Positions 1 to 9,358 of a stretch of 64,000 nucleotides of DNA are shown piece after piece (position 1 is the stretch's first letter; each line of letters opens with the position of its first letter). The notes below the pieces were generated by a model. It worked only from the letters and a program-made list of their open reading frames with translations, ran no database searches and was not told where the DNA came from. Origin of the DNA: G963701675 sp963701675 (GTDB taxonomy: Bacteria; Planctomycetota; Planctomycetia; Gemmatales; Gemmataceae); assembly GCA_963701675.1 (NCBI GenBank), contig OY969623.1, positions 4,340,001 to 4,404,000 of the forward strand, in the 5' to 3' direction. The position numbers and the translations under genes were made by a program.

Positions 1-652
1 TGGAGCGAACAGCCCAAACGCCAAGCCAAACAGACATAGCAAGCAGGCAAGGCAAACCGCTTGGCCCCGAGAAGGGGAGCAAGAGCAGGCAAACACCGGC
101 CACCAACGCCCACTTGGGCGATAACTCCGGGCCGCCGCGAACGACGGCAATGATAAGCAGGCCCAAAATCACGGAGGGAAGATTCTCCATGATTTGCCAC
201 CACCATTGCAGGTTGTATCCCTGACCGAGATGCAACAAGAGGATCGGAATGATTGCATCGGTGTATGTAAGCCCGCCGGGGAGCTTTTGCGCCGTTCGGA
301 CCATCGCCAACGCCAGCACACCGAGCAGGAAGACGTTAAGGTATACGCCGACCTTGAAGCTTCCGCTTAACTTGATCACCGTCGCCCAGACAAGCTTCGC
401 CAGTGGGATGCGATGTTCGCCGTGCGGCTTCCACAACCATGCCGGCGTTAGCGGTTCGTCGCCGGCCAAAATAGAAATATGGGACCATTCGTCGATAAAG
501 GGAACCGGATTTCCGTGGGTTCGCGCAAACCAGAATGCGGCAACGAATAGCGCTGCCCACGCGGAGTAGACAAAGACCGCTTCCGCCCATCCTTGTGTGC
601 GCTTCGAGTTGATCTCGTGATAAGATTCGTTCAACGACGTTGCGCCGCTCAT
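1..652 (-). CDS. Polytopic membrane protein, C-terminus cut by window edge
   Basis: An open frame runs from an ATG at 652 down to base 1 without a stop, giving about 217 residues of a protein whose 3' end lies outside the window. After a charged N-terminus of about 25 residues come several hydrophobic stretches (VFVYSAWAALFVAAFWFA, then VGVYLNVFLLGVLALAMV, then a long hydrophobic run near the edge). This pattern suggests a multi-pass inner membrane protein. The segment FIDEWSHISILAGDEPLTP sits between the first two membrane spans. I do not recognise a family with certainty; the layout resembles planctomycete mannosyltransferase-like membrane proteins, but no catalytic motif is visible. Confidence 0.6.
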   Translation of the reverse strand, partial: MSGATSLNESYHEINSKRTQGWAEAVFVYSAWAALFVAAFWFARTHGNPVPFIDEWSHISILAGDEPLTPAWLWKPHGEHRIPLAKLVWATVIKLSGSFKVGVYLNVFLLGVLALAMVRTAQKLPGGLTYTDAIIPILLLHLGQGYNLQWWWQIMENLPSVILGLLIIAVVRGGPELSPKWALVAGVCLLLLPFSGPSGLPCLLAMSVWLGVWAVRS

Positions 653-795
653 CGATTGCCGACTCACACGATGCCTCAACCTCCCGACGCAGCCGCCGAC
701 GCCGGTGACAACGTCCGGTCATTCTACGAACTCACGAATTAGACAGCGAAGTCCGTACAATAACGCAACATTCCGTTCCGAAAGGGCCTCAACAC

Positions 796-3542
796 ATGTG
801 CCGAATTCAATCCGTTCTCGCATTCGTGTGGCTTGGATTAACGACTACTTCCGTGGCTGCCGATCCGGCGCCGACCGACTTCCAGCCGGACCCACTTTCG
901 GTTCAACGATACGGGCCGGCATACCGCTACCCGCAAGCGGGCTGGACCGTGCTCCATATCGAAGGCGAACCCTACGAACGCGGCTACCAGCACGGACGCT
1001 TGCTGACGAACGAGATCACAGCGTACCTTCGTTGCTCCGCCCAGATGCGCGGACACAAGGCGCCGGCCGAGGCGTGGAACAACACGCGCCTCCTCGTGAA
1101 CGCACTCTTCCTGCGAAGGTACGACAAGGAATACCTCGAAGAGATGAAGGGCATCGCGGACGGTGCCGCGGCGGCCGGGTCGAAGTTCGAAGGCCGTGCT
1201 GTCGACCTGCTCGACATCGTTGCCATGAATGCCTGGCCCGAGATCGAGACGTTGGACGGGGCGTTGGAAGCGACGCCGACCGGTTTGGAGGGGATTCGTT
1301 TCAAGCACGACCAGCCGCGGGCGATGCCTCCCGAAAAGGCGGAGCATTGCAGCGCCTTCGCAGCGACGGGACCTGCGACTGCTGACGGCAAAATTGTGTT
1401 CGGCCATATCACCATGTTCGGGCTGTATCCGTCGCTGTTTTACAACGTGTGGATCGACATCAAGCCCGCAAAGGGCCATCGTGTGCTCATGCAGACTTTC
1501 CCCGGCGGCATGAACAGCGGCATGGATTATTACATAAACGACGCCGGCTTAATGGTCAGCGAAACGACCATTGCCCAGACGCGCTTCGACATCACGGGAA
1601 AAGCGTTGGCGTCGCGCATCCGCAATGTCATGCAGTACGCGGATTCCATCGACAAGGCGATTGAGATTCTGAAAGACGGCAACAACGGCCTGTACACCAA
1701 CGAGTGGTTACTGGGCGATGCGAAGACCAACGAAATCGCGATGTTTGAACTCGGCACGCACAAAAGCAAGCTCTACCGCAGCAGCAAGAACGAGTGGTAC
1801 GGCGGCACCGAGGGGTTCTATTGGGGTTGCAACAACGCGAAAGACCTGGACGTACGTCTGGAAACCATCGCTAGTTTGAAGGACGCCCCCGCTAATTTGG
1901 TCTGGCGGCCGTCGAATCGAGACGAAATGTGGCAACGCCTCTACCACGAAAACAAAGGCAAGATCGACGTGGAATTCGGCAAACGCGCGTTCACGACGCC
2001 GCCGGTCGCCGCTTATAGTTCGCTGGACGCTAAGTTCACCACCACCGATTTGGCGAAAGGTCTCAAGACGTGGGCACTGTACGGTCCGCCTCTGGGTAAG
2101 GCATGGCAGCCGACGGACGATGAGCGTCAGCGTTACCCGGAAGTCCGCGCGATGGTAAGCAATCCGTGGACCATCCTGCATCCTTTCGCGCCGCCCAACA
2201 AGACGGCCGACGTTCTGGCGGTGGATCTTGACGAGAAAACGGAAGCGACCACGTCGACTTCCCGGCGGGAACGTCGTCGCCGCGACCATCGCAAGTCCGC
2301 GTGGTTTGGAACGATTCTACCGAAGACCGACGCCGATAGCTGGCTTGCGGCGGCGTTTGCCGAGTACGAACGATTCGTCGCCGAAGAAAGTCGCATGCGC
2401 GATGACGGCGGCGATGAGCTTAGCACCGACGAACGACAGCAACTGGGCATGCGCCTATTCGGCCATCGAGCGAGCTACGCCGAAGGCGCCGCGCCATCGA
2501 CGAAGTTCCGCTCAGCCAGACCAAATCAGACCCGTCGCAGAGCGCCTGGTACAAAATCGCGAGCGGCAAAGGGGTGCTGCTGCTCCACGAACTCCGTCGC
2601 CTCATGGGCGACGAAGCGTTCAAAGAAATGATGGATGCCTTCGGCCGGGAGCACGCAGGCAAACAGGTGAGTGCCGCGGAGTTTCAAGCACATGCGGCGA
2701 AGTTCGCGCGCCAGCCGCTGGATGAGTTCCTTGCCTTCTGGACGATGCACCTGGAGTTGCCGGTTTTTCGACTGAATTCGGCCGAAGTGGTCCGTCACAA
2801 CGGAAGCTTTCGCGTCCAAGGTGAGATCTTCCGCGAAGCCGGCCCGCCGCGAATAAAGGTCGACGTCACCGTCGAAACAGCAAAGGGAGAGCAGACGAAG
2901 TCGATTGAGATCACCGATCAACGCACGAAATTCACCATCGATTCGAACGAGCAACCGAACCGTGTCGTTCTTGACAAGTACGGTTGGACATCGCGGGTCG
3001 GAAACCCCAATTATTCGAACCACGCGTTCTTCGCCAACCTTGATCGCACTCTGATCATTTACGGCACAATTGATGAAGAGGCATCCAATCGAGAGGCGGC
3101 CGAGATTCTACAGCGGCGGATCGTTCAGGCCGGCTCCAACATTACCGTGCCGGTGAAAGCGGACCGGGACGTGACGGAGGCCGATTTGAAACGGAGTCAT
3201 TTGCTGCTGATCGGACGGCCGGACAGTAACAAGGTCGTCGCTCGATTCGAGAACGAACTACCCATTCGATTCGGCAAACGCTCATTGACGGTGGATACGA
3301 CTACCTACGCGAATCCACAGACGTCCGTCATCGCGGCGATGCATAGGCCATTCGACAGGCGATATTCGATGGTCGTGCTGGCCGGCCTGAGTGCGGAGTC
3401 GACGTGGAACGTGGTTTCGAAGCTCTGGAATGGAGGGGCAGCACAAGTGGTGGTCCATCTGCCGAACGGTAAGACTCGAGCGCTCGTTGTGCCAGTCCGG
3501 GAAATGGTTCGTGACTTGAAAGAGTCACCTGCTGCCGAATGA
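796..3542 (+). pseudogene. Secreted C45-type acyltransferase/hydrolase with M1 peptidase-like C-terminal domain, split by one frameshift
   Basis: The first part (796 onward) has a signal peptide (residues 1-22), then a C45/phospholipase-B-like domain with GEPYERGYQHGRLL near residue 57 and the presumed autoprocessing nucleophile Cys185 in AEHCSAFAATG. The frame then changes near 2480-2490: frame 1 degenerates into Arg-rich sequence, while frame 3 resumes sensible protein from about 2490 (RAIDEVPLSQTKSDPSQSAW) to a TGA at 3542. The second part begins with KGVLLLHELRRLMGDEAF and continues LDEFLAFWTMHLELP, which resembles the helical tail of M1 aminopeptidases without its zinc site. The two parts together make about 915 residues, as expected for a planctomycete two-domain protein. 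Whether the frameshift is real or a sequencing indel cannot be told here; indels in argS and tmk nearby favour an error. The substrate is unknown. Confidence 0.7.
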
Positions 3543-3558
3543 CGCTCCGTTCGGCCGC

Positions 3559-4268
3559 CTACCAGGACCGGAGCCGAAAGGCATCGGAGTCGGCTGTTTT
3601 GGCGTCGCTCGGACGGAATTCCAACGTATCAATGGTTGGGTTCGGCGTACATTGCTCTCCGGCAACGGGCATGGAATGACGCCGCGCGACGTGATAGATG
3701 ATTCGCCCGACATTGCGGGTCGTATCATCCCGTTTCCGCGCCTTTCTTTCGCCGGCGCTCGAAGCGCCAGACTCGGCATCGTTTCCGACTCGACTTTGAA
3801 AAAGTCACCTAGCTCTTCGTCGGCTTCGACGTCATCCACGATGAGAGGAGACGGTACGCACAAGAGCAACCAAAGGTCGAACCGATCGGAGATGTTCAGG
3901 CCCGGATTCGTCGCTGGTGGTATCACGGTTGGCGCCGCGTCGTCAGCTTGTGGCATGATGGTCTTGGCCAGCGGCGGCTCGTTGGCGTGAGGTTCGTCGC
4001 GTGTAAAAGGACCGGCGACTTGTGGAATTTCGTCCAAGAGCTTGTGCCCGATGAGCTGTTCCACGCGAAGTCGCGCTTCGTCATCGGAAACGGCTGCATC
4101 GCCCGGCGTCTGTTCCGGGATGGATGCAACGGGCGCGGGGCGTGGGCCGCGGATCGCCGTGAATAATTGGGACAAACATGACGGACATGATCCCGAACGA
4201 CCGGCAATCCAGCCAACGCCGCCACAAACCAAAAGCGCGAGCACCGGTGCCATCCATGTCCGCTTCAT
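3559..4268 (-). CDS. Hypothetical membrane-anchored protein, apparent frameshift near 3795
   Basis: The protein starts at ATG 4268 with an N-terminal hydrophobic segment (MAPVLALLVCGGVGWIAG), then a Pro/Ala-rich linker and an acidic region (DDVEADEELGDFF). The uninterrupted frame runs on to 3525 and would overlap the end of the upstream convergent gene, but its last ~70 residues are Pro/Arg-rich and look out of frame. Another minus frame opens around 3805 and gives a more protein-like tail (TRNVGRIIYHVARRHSMP, then TIDTLEFRPSDAKTADSDAF), ending at a stop at 3559-3561 and removing the overlap. I therefore infer an indel near 3790-3800. The function is unknown; the tail with its DTLEFRPSD segment may be a conserved planctomycete element. 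Confidence 0.5.
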
Positions 4269-4454
4269 CGCATCTCCTTTGTTCCGTCACCCACGAGTTA
4301 TTGGGGCAACGAGCGGCGGGACTATAGCGGAGGGTCCAGCGAGACACTAGGCCATTTCCACAAAAAACGTGAACCGGCATCTGTCGTGCATGTCTCTAAA
4401 TGTGGGTTCGGAGAAGATCGGGCGACAAATACGAGAGGATCAAAAACGAATGAC

Positions 4455-4483
4455 TTGACGGAGCGGAGAAGTTGGGGGATTAT
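4455..4483 (+). promoter_or_regulatory. Candidate sigma-70-type promoter for rsfS
   Basis: TTGACG at 4455-4460 matches five of six -35 consensus bases. GATTAT at 4478-4483, after a 17-base spacer, matches four of six -10 bases. It lies about 180 bases upstream of rsfS in the 396-base intergenic stretch 4269-4664, which otherwise shows only a possible leader ORF. This is a pattern match only. Confidence 0.3.
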
Positions 4484-4580
4484 ATGGGTGAGTGGCGGCC
4501 CGTTTTCGCCGTGGTGCGTCTACGGCGCGTAGGCGCTAGTTGGGCTGGTTAGCAAACGTGGTCCTTATTTAGTCCCGGAG

Positions 4581-4649
4581 GTGAAACACGACACAAACCG
4601 CCTTAAGCCGGTGCGAACGTCGATCAGCCTTCGGGGCCGGATTCATTAG
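4581..4649 (+). other. Possible 22-codon leader ORF upstream of rsfS
   Basis: A GTG at 4581 preceded directly by CCGGAG opens a 22-codon frame (KHDTNRLKPVRTSISLRGR in its body) that ends with TAG at 4647-4649, one base before the strong Shine-Dalgarno sequence of rsfS. The spacing of its own ribosome site is poor, so it may be accidental. The GGAGGTGA at 4577-4584 could instead be an orphan ribosome-binding sequence. Confidence 0.2.
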
Positions 4650-4664
4650 CCGGAAGGAGGTCCA

Positions 4665-5045
4665 TTGGAGATCGCAACGGTGAAGAGAGAATCGACCCAG
4701 CCGGAGACGGCACAGGAGCGAGCATTTCTTTGCGCTCGAGTGGCCGCGGACAACAAGGCGCGTGATGTTCTAGTCCTCGACATGCGCCGGATCACTCCCC
4801 TGTTCGATTACTTCGTGATTGCGACCGGAAACAGCCGGCGCCAGATTCACACGCTGGCGGAAGAAATCGATGCGGCGATGCGCGCCGAAGGGGAAAAGCG
4901 TCTGGCGATCGAGGGGTACGAAGCGAGCAAGTGGCTGGTGCAGGACTACGGCGATGTCGTGGTGCACCTGTTCGATCCGGACACTCGGCTCTATTACGCG
5001 CTCGAGGACTTGTGGGCAGACGCCCCGCGCCTCGATTGGGAATAG
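4665..5045 (+). CDS. rsfS: Ribosomal silencing factor RsfS
   Basis: A 126-residue member of the RsfS/Iojap (DUF143) family, which binds ribosomal protein uL14 on the 50S subunit and blocks subunit joining in starved cells. Family hallmarks are AADNKARDVLVLDM (residues 28-41), DYFVIATGNSRRQ (48-60), GEKRLAIEGYEASKWLVQDY and DVVVHLFDPDTRLYYALEDLW near the C-terminus. The start is a TTG, chosen because GGAAGGAGG ends four bases before it; the next candidate (GTG, codon 5) has no such site. It precedes argS by 69 bases in the same direction and may be co-transcribed. In many bacteria rsfS neighbours nadD; that gene is not here. Confidence 0.93.
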   Translation: MEIATVKRESTQPETAQERAFLCARVAADNKARDVLVLDMRRITPLFDYFVIATGNSRRQIHTLAEEIDAAMRAEGEKRLAIEGYEASKWLVQDYGDVVVHLFDPDTRLYYALEDLWADAPRLDWE

Positions 5046-5114
5046 GTCGGCCGCGGCTTAAGACTTTCTTCATCATCCGCCGTGCCGAACGGCGGCGGGG
5101 TCGTTGTTTTCCAT

Positions 5115-6885
5115 ATGAACCTACTTCACCGTTTGCAGGACCATTTCCGCGGCGTGCTCACCGAGTGGGCCGCCGACCCCGCACCATACCTGGCGATGAT
5201 CAAGCCGGTGCAAGACGCACGTCACGGCGACTACCAGGCTAATTTCGCGATGCCGCTGGCAAAGCAACTTGGCCGAAAACCTCAGGAACTGGCTAATGAA
5301 ATCGCAAACCATCTGCCCGCCGACGGCTCGGTGGAACGAGCGGATGTCGCCGGCCCCGGCTTCGTTAACATTCGATTCAATTCCACGTGGCTCTCCGACC
5401 AAGTGCGGACATTAGCAGCTGACGCCCGACTCGGCGTCGACTTGACCCTACAGCCGCGAACGTTTGTGGTTGACTACAGTTCGCCGAACGTAGCAAAACC
5501 CCTGCACGTTGGGCATTTGCGCAGCACTATCATCGGCGACTCCTTGGCCCGAATCTTGCGATTCCTCGGCCATCGGGTAATTAGCGACAACCACGTCGGC
5601 GATTGGGGCACCCAGTTCGGCATCTTGCTATACGGCTACAAGCACTTCCGGGACGAAGCGGCTCTGAAGGCCGACCCGGTGCGCGAGATGGCGCGAGTCT
5701 ACATCCACGTCCGAAATCTCATGAAGGCGGACGACGAGGAAGATGAGGGCGTCGGACCGGTGGCCGACGCGGCGCGACAGGAAACGGCCAAGCTTCATGC
5801 CGGCGACCCGGAGAACGTTCGCCTCTGGCAAATGTTCATGCCGTGGTGCAATGAAGACATCGAGCGAATCTATCGCCGACTCGACGTGCATTTTGACCAC
5901 ACGCACGGAGAGAGCTTCTACAACCCGATGCTTCCGGGCATCGTGGACGATCTATTGAAACGCGGCATCGCTCGTGAAAGCGAGGGCGCCATTGCCGTCT
6001 TCTTCGGCGAAGACGAGCCGCCGGCGCTGGTTCGAAAACGCGACGGCGACTTTCACCTACACGACAAGCGACCTGGCCACCATCCAGTACCGGGTCAAAG
6101 AATGGAATCCCGATTCGATGCTGTACGTTGTCGACGCACGGCAGGCGTTGCACTTCAAGAACATGTTCGCGGCCGCACGCAAATGGGGCTACGACAAAGT
6201 AGAACTCGCGCATATCTCCTTCGGTTCGGTATTGGGCCCGAATCGCCGTCCACTCAAAACGCGTGAAGGTGGAACTATCGAACTGAACGCCCTTCTGGAT
6301 GAAGCCGTCCAACGGGGAGGCGAGGCCTACGAAGCGTCATTGCAGGAACGCCGTGCTGCCGGGCGAGACGTGCCGGATATCGACGAAGCCGAACGGCATC
6401 GTATTGCCGAAGTCGTTGGTATCGGCGCAGTCAAATACGCCGACCTGTGTCAGAACCGAACTTCGGATTACGTATTCAGTTGGGAAAAGATGCTGGCGAC
6501 CGACGGCAACACTTCGACCTACATGCAGTATGCCTACGCCCGCAACCGCAGCATTTTCCGAGTAGGAAACGAGAACGAAGAACGGTACCGCACCGATCCT
6601 CCGCCGGTGATTCTCGATCACGCCAATGAGCGGGCTCTGGCTCTGCAATTGCTGCGGTTTCCGGAAGCGGTCGAAGCGGCAGCGGCGGACTATAGGCCCA
6701 ACTCCATCACCGCGTATCTATGGGACTTGGCCAAAAGCTTCAGCGGCTTTTTTGAATCGTCTCCGGTGCTGAAGGCGGAAACGCCGGCGTTGCGCGAGAG
6801 CCGGCTGTTGCTCTGCGATTTGACGGCGCGCGTCATTCGACAGGGATTGGGCCTGTTGGGGATCGAGACGGTGGAGCGGATGTAA
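5115..6885 (+). CDS. argS: Arginyl-tRNA synthetase, split by an apparent single-base insertion
   Basis: Class I arginyl-tRNA synthetase, which charges tRNA-Arg. The N-terminal additional domain is followed by the catalytic core with DYSSPNVAKPLHVGHLRST carrying the HIGH-type motif (HVGH), then DNHVGDWGTQFG. The downstream half has GSVLGPNRRPLKTREGG in the place of KMSKS, as in many ArgRS, and an anticodon-binding helical domain ending LGIETVERM. The first frame becomes wrong after VRKRDG at about 6048, and the other frame continues with FTYTTSDLATIQYRVKEW. Dropping one base near 6049 restores one protein of about 590 residues, normal for ArgRS. ArgS is normally single-copy and essential, so this is most likely a sequence error. 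Start ATG 5115 is preferred to GTG 5082 because the synthetase domain begins at MNLLHRLQ. Confidence 0.92.
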
Positions 6886-6893
6886 CTGGATTC

Positions 6894-6943
6894 GTTTAGC
6901 CGCGGCTCGCAGAGTCGTGCGGTTCTTCGAACCGCGGCTAAAC
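6894..6943. repeat. Palindromic element (GTTTAGCCGCGG family) between convergent genes
   Basis: Perfect 12-base inverted repeat: GTTTAGCCGCGG at 6894-6905 and CCGCGGCTAAAC at 6932-6943. It lies between the ends of argS and the convergent gene at 6953 and could act as a bidirectional terminator, although no U-tract follows. Its left half is clearly related to the palindrome inside the second kinase gene at 41362-41435 (about 24 of 29 aligned bases), so it is a dispersed repeat rather than only a terminator. Confidence 0.8.
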
Positions 6944-6952
6944 AAAGCGAAA

Positions 6953-7441
6953 TTACCCTGCCTTCGCCGGTTGGACGGCTTGGCGGAACAGCACCATGTC
7001 GTGGCGGCGGATGCCGACACCGGCTTGGCCGTCCGAGCGCGGACCCATCGTATACACACCCACTTTTCCTGTCGTCGTTTCTGCTACGTACAACGCGGCC
7101 TGACCAAAGGCGATGTTGCCGGTCGTCATTAGGAAATGCACATTTTGCCGCGGCGGAATGCCGAACTCGGTCGTCAGATCGACCTCGGCCCAACCATGAA
7201 TCTTTCCCTGCGTGCGATCGATGACTGTGCCCAGGAGCCGACCGCTTCGGTAGTCGAGGATCCAGACGCCGTCCGTGATCGATTTCGGTGTCACGGCCAC
7301 CGGACCGGTGCACATGATGTAGTCTTCAAACCGGTCATTTGCGGCCAGCGCCGGCTTCGCGTGTCCGAAGTAAATCAATGAACCGACGACGCCAACCAGT
7401 GCACCCGCCAGCAACCAGAACAATCGGCCGGATTTCTCCAT
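6953..7441 (-). CDS. Hypothetical membrane-anchored protein
   Basis: 162 residues. The start at ATG 7441 is supported by GGAGGAGACTGATC just upstream. One N-terminal membrane anchor or uncleaved signal (LFWLLAGALVGVVGSLIYFG) is followed by a domain that looks like a small beta-rich fold: GVWILDYRSGRLLGTVIDR, then NVHFLMTTGNIAFGQAALYVAE. Similar short proteins occur widely in planctomycetes, but I know of no function. It probably faces the periplasm or paryphoplasm. It is transcribed towards argS. Confidence 0.7.
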   Translation of the reverse strand: MEKSGRLFWLLAGALVGVVGSLIYFGHAKPALAANDRFEDYIMCTGPVAVTPKSITDGVWILDYRSGRLLGTVIDRTQGKIHGWAEVDLTTEFGIPPRQNVHFLMTTGNIAFGQAALYVAETTTGKVGVYTMGPRSDGQAGVGIRRHDMVLFRQAVQPAKAG

Positions 7442-7604
7442 GATCAGTCTCCTCCGCGGGTTGCGGGCCGATTAACCAGACGGGAGCGGCTCCGCACCGT
7501 GCGCGCGGGCACTATAACAACATCCACCCGACTCTGCCAACAGGGGTTGGCGGGGCGGGTTACCTCGTTTGTGCGGATTACCCAGATCCAGACATCGGTT
7601 CCTT

Positions 7605-8689
7605 ATGCAGCGACAAAGCTCATGGCCGTTGGGCGTTTTTCTCCTTCTCGTCCTCGTAGCCTTCGCGGCATGGCGCTACCTTCGCCAACCCGACGCCGCA
7701 TCAAATCATGACGTCGATGCGACTCGTTCCGTCGAGGGTCGAACTTCCGGCCGATATTTGTTTTGCTTTTGGAACGTCGAAAATCTCTTCGATGACCAGG
7801 AGGATCCACAGCGGGAGGGTGTCGATCGGGAACTCGACCGCTGGTACTCCGCCAATCCCACAGTACTCCGGCAAAAACTGAACAATCTAAGCGAGGCACT
7901 GCTACGGCTCAACGGCGGCATTGGGCCCGACATTCTCGCCATGGTCGAAGTCGAAGGATTGAGGGCGGCCGACCTTTTGCGCAAGCGCTCAACGACCGTA
8001 TCGCCGACAGCAATTTGAGATATCGACAAGTTGTCGTGAAGGACACGCAGGGACTCCGTCACATTTCACCCGCGGTCCTTACACGTTTGCCGGTCGATAC
8101 CTCGCGCACGCGCGTTCTCGGCCGGGCTCAGCGAATTCTGCAAAGTCACATCGTTGTCGACGGTGAAGAGCTCATTTTGATCACCAGCCACTGGACATCG
8201 CGCGTCACCGACAAGGAAGGCGATGCGCGCGGACGGTACGCAGACCAGGTTTATGGAGCGTATCGCGCTATCAAAAGCCGTAAGCCGGATGTCGATTGCT
8301 TAATCTGCGGAGACTTCAACGATACGCCCAACGACGTGAGCGTCACCCAACATCTGCACGCGACAGGAAACCGAGCCGCCGTGCTCAATGAAAAGGGGCC
8401 TCCCTTGTTGTTCAACCTGATGGGAGACCGGGATGCGGATCAATTCGGGACCCATTACTTCCAACGGCTTATGATTTTTGATCAAATCGTTGTGTCGCCC
8501 GGAATGCTCGACAACAACGCCTGGAGTTGCGATCCGGCATCGACTCGCGTCGTGAACACACTTCACCGCCCGAACGACACGCGAAAGCGGCCCTGGGCGT
8601 TCGGCCGAGAGAATCAGCGCTCGCCGCGCGGCGTTAGCGACCACTTTCCCGTCACCGTACAACTCCAAGCGCATCGCCGGAAGAAGTGA
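7605..8689 (+). CDS. Endonuclease/exonuclease/phosphatase family protein, split by a frameshift in a T run
   Basis: Membrane-anchored or secreted EEP-superfamily phosphohydrolase. Residues 5-22 are hydrophobic (SWPLGVFLLLVLVAFAAW). Family motifs are FCFWNVENLFDDQ (N-terminal Asn and metal site), DILAMVEVEGL (catalytic Glu), ILITSHWTSR, CLICGDFNDTPNDV (the GDFND core) and GVSDHFPVTV (the SDH motif). The first frame ends at 8018 with KRSTTVSPTAI, while the correct reading from about 7978 is AQALNDRIADSNLRY. Adding one T to the run at 7974-7977 restores the frame, so a homopolymer error is likely. The start at ATG 7605 is preferred to GTG 7569 because it gives a proper signal sequence. Substrate unknown (nucleic acid, phospholipid or other phosphodiester). 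Confidence 0.8.
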
Positions 8690-8691
8690 AA

Positions 8692-8749
8692 GTGGGGCGG
8701 ACATTCCTGTCTGCCCTGCAGCATGGGCAGACGGGAATGTCTGCCCCAC
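8692..8749. repeat. Palindromic element following the EEP gene
   Basis: A 25-base arm at 8692-8716 (begins GTGGGGCGGACATTCC) pairs with 8725-8749 with two mismatches around an 8-base loop. It starts two bases after the stop codon at 8687-8689. There is no U-tract on either strand, so it is better described as an intergenic palindromic repeat that might also stabilise the mRNA end. Confidence 0.75.
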
Positions 8750-8824
8750 CAAGACCATACGTGAGTCCCGTTGAAGTTTCGCCGGGCGCTGTCGTATACT
8801 ACAGAACTTCTTCACGAGGTTCCT

Positions 8825-9322
8825 ATGAGCTACGGCGGCGATGACGCCGGCATTGACTACGCGACAGCGCGCGGGCGGGATTGGCCCAGCGTACGCCAGT
8901 TCAATGTTTTCTTGGAGAATCGGCTCGGCGCACTTCTGGAACTAGTCCGGACCTTCGAAAGCACCGATCTCCGCATTGTTTCCATCACGGTGGTGGACTC
9001 CGCCGACTGCGCCATCATTCGCATGGTGCTCAGTGATCCGGAACGTGCGCTGGAGATCTTTCAGCTGGCGAAGTTTCCTGTCACCGAAAGCGATCTTCTT
9101 GTCGTCCGGCTGCCGGAAGGCCCGCAACCGATTCTGACAATTTTGAAGGCACTTTTGGTGGCGGAAATCAATGTGCACTACGCCTATCCGTTGCTCGTCG
9201 GCCCGTACGGTTACGCGGCTCTTGCGCTCCATGTCGAAGACCACGAAACCGCCGCTCATATGCTCAACTCCAAAGGCTTCGTTCTGTTCACCGAAAACGA
9301 TCTCAACGCCGAAACACCCTAG
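8825..9322 (+). CDS. ACT domain protein
   Basis: 165 residues made of two ACT-type beta-alpha-beta-beta-alpha-beta units: QFNVFLENRLGALLELVRTF (residues about 20-40) and, in the second half, PILTILKALLVAEINVHYAYP. Such proteins bind amino acids and act as sensors or regulatory subunits, and this arrangement resembles tandem ACT proteins of unknown partner. The ATG at 8825 follows GAGG at 8816-8819; the upstream in-frame start at 8771 would extend into the intergenic region. It is followed 10 bases later by a perfect operator-like palindrome (9333-9350). Confidence 0.8.
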   Translation: MSYGGDDAGIDYATARGRDWPSVRQFNVFLENRLGALLELVRTFESTDLRIVSITVVDSADCAIIRMVLSDPERALEIFQLAKFPVTESDLLVVRLPEGPQPILTILKALLVAEINVHYAYPLLVGPYGYAALALHVEDHETAAHMLNSKGFVLFTENDLNAETP

Positions 9323-9332
9323 CCATCTGCTA

Positions 9333-9350
9333 TTGACAACCCGTTGTCAA
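9333..9350. promoter_or_regulatory. Operator-like perfect palindrome
   Basis: TTGACAAC at 9333-9340 and GTTGTCAA at 9343-9350 are exact reverse complements separated by CC. The left half also contains a -35 consensus TTGACA, although no convincing -10 follows at 16-18 bases. It lies in the 223-base gap before the small gene at 9546. It is too short and lacks a U-tract for a good terminator, so a repressor-binding site is the more likely reading. This is inference. Confidence 0.35.
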
Positions 9351-9358
9351 ACAACGGA

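Noticed and set aside
336..722. Minus-strand ORF with Arg-rich translation near the left edge
   Set aside because: It overlaps the membrane protein in another frame and is strongly Arg-rich, as for frame shadows in this GC-rich DNA.
6040..6060. Programmed ribosomal frameshift in argS and other split genes
   Set aside because: No X-XXY-YYZ slippery heptamer plus structure was visible and the splits have different directions. Sequence error is simpler.
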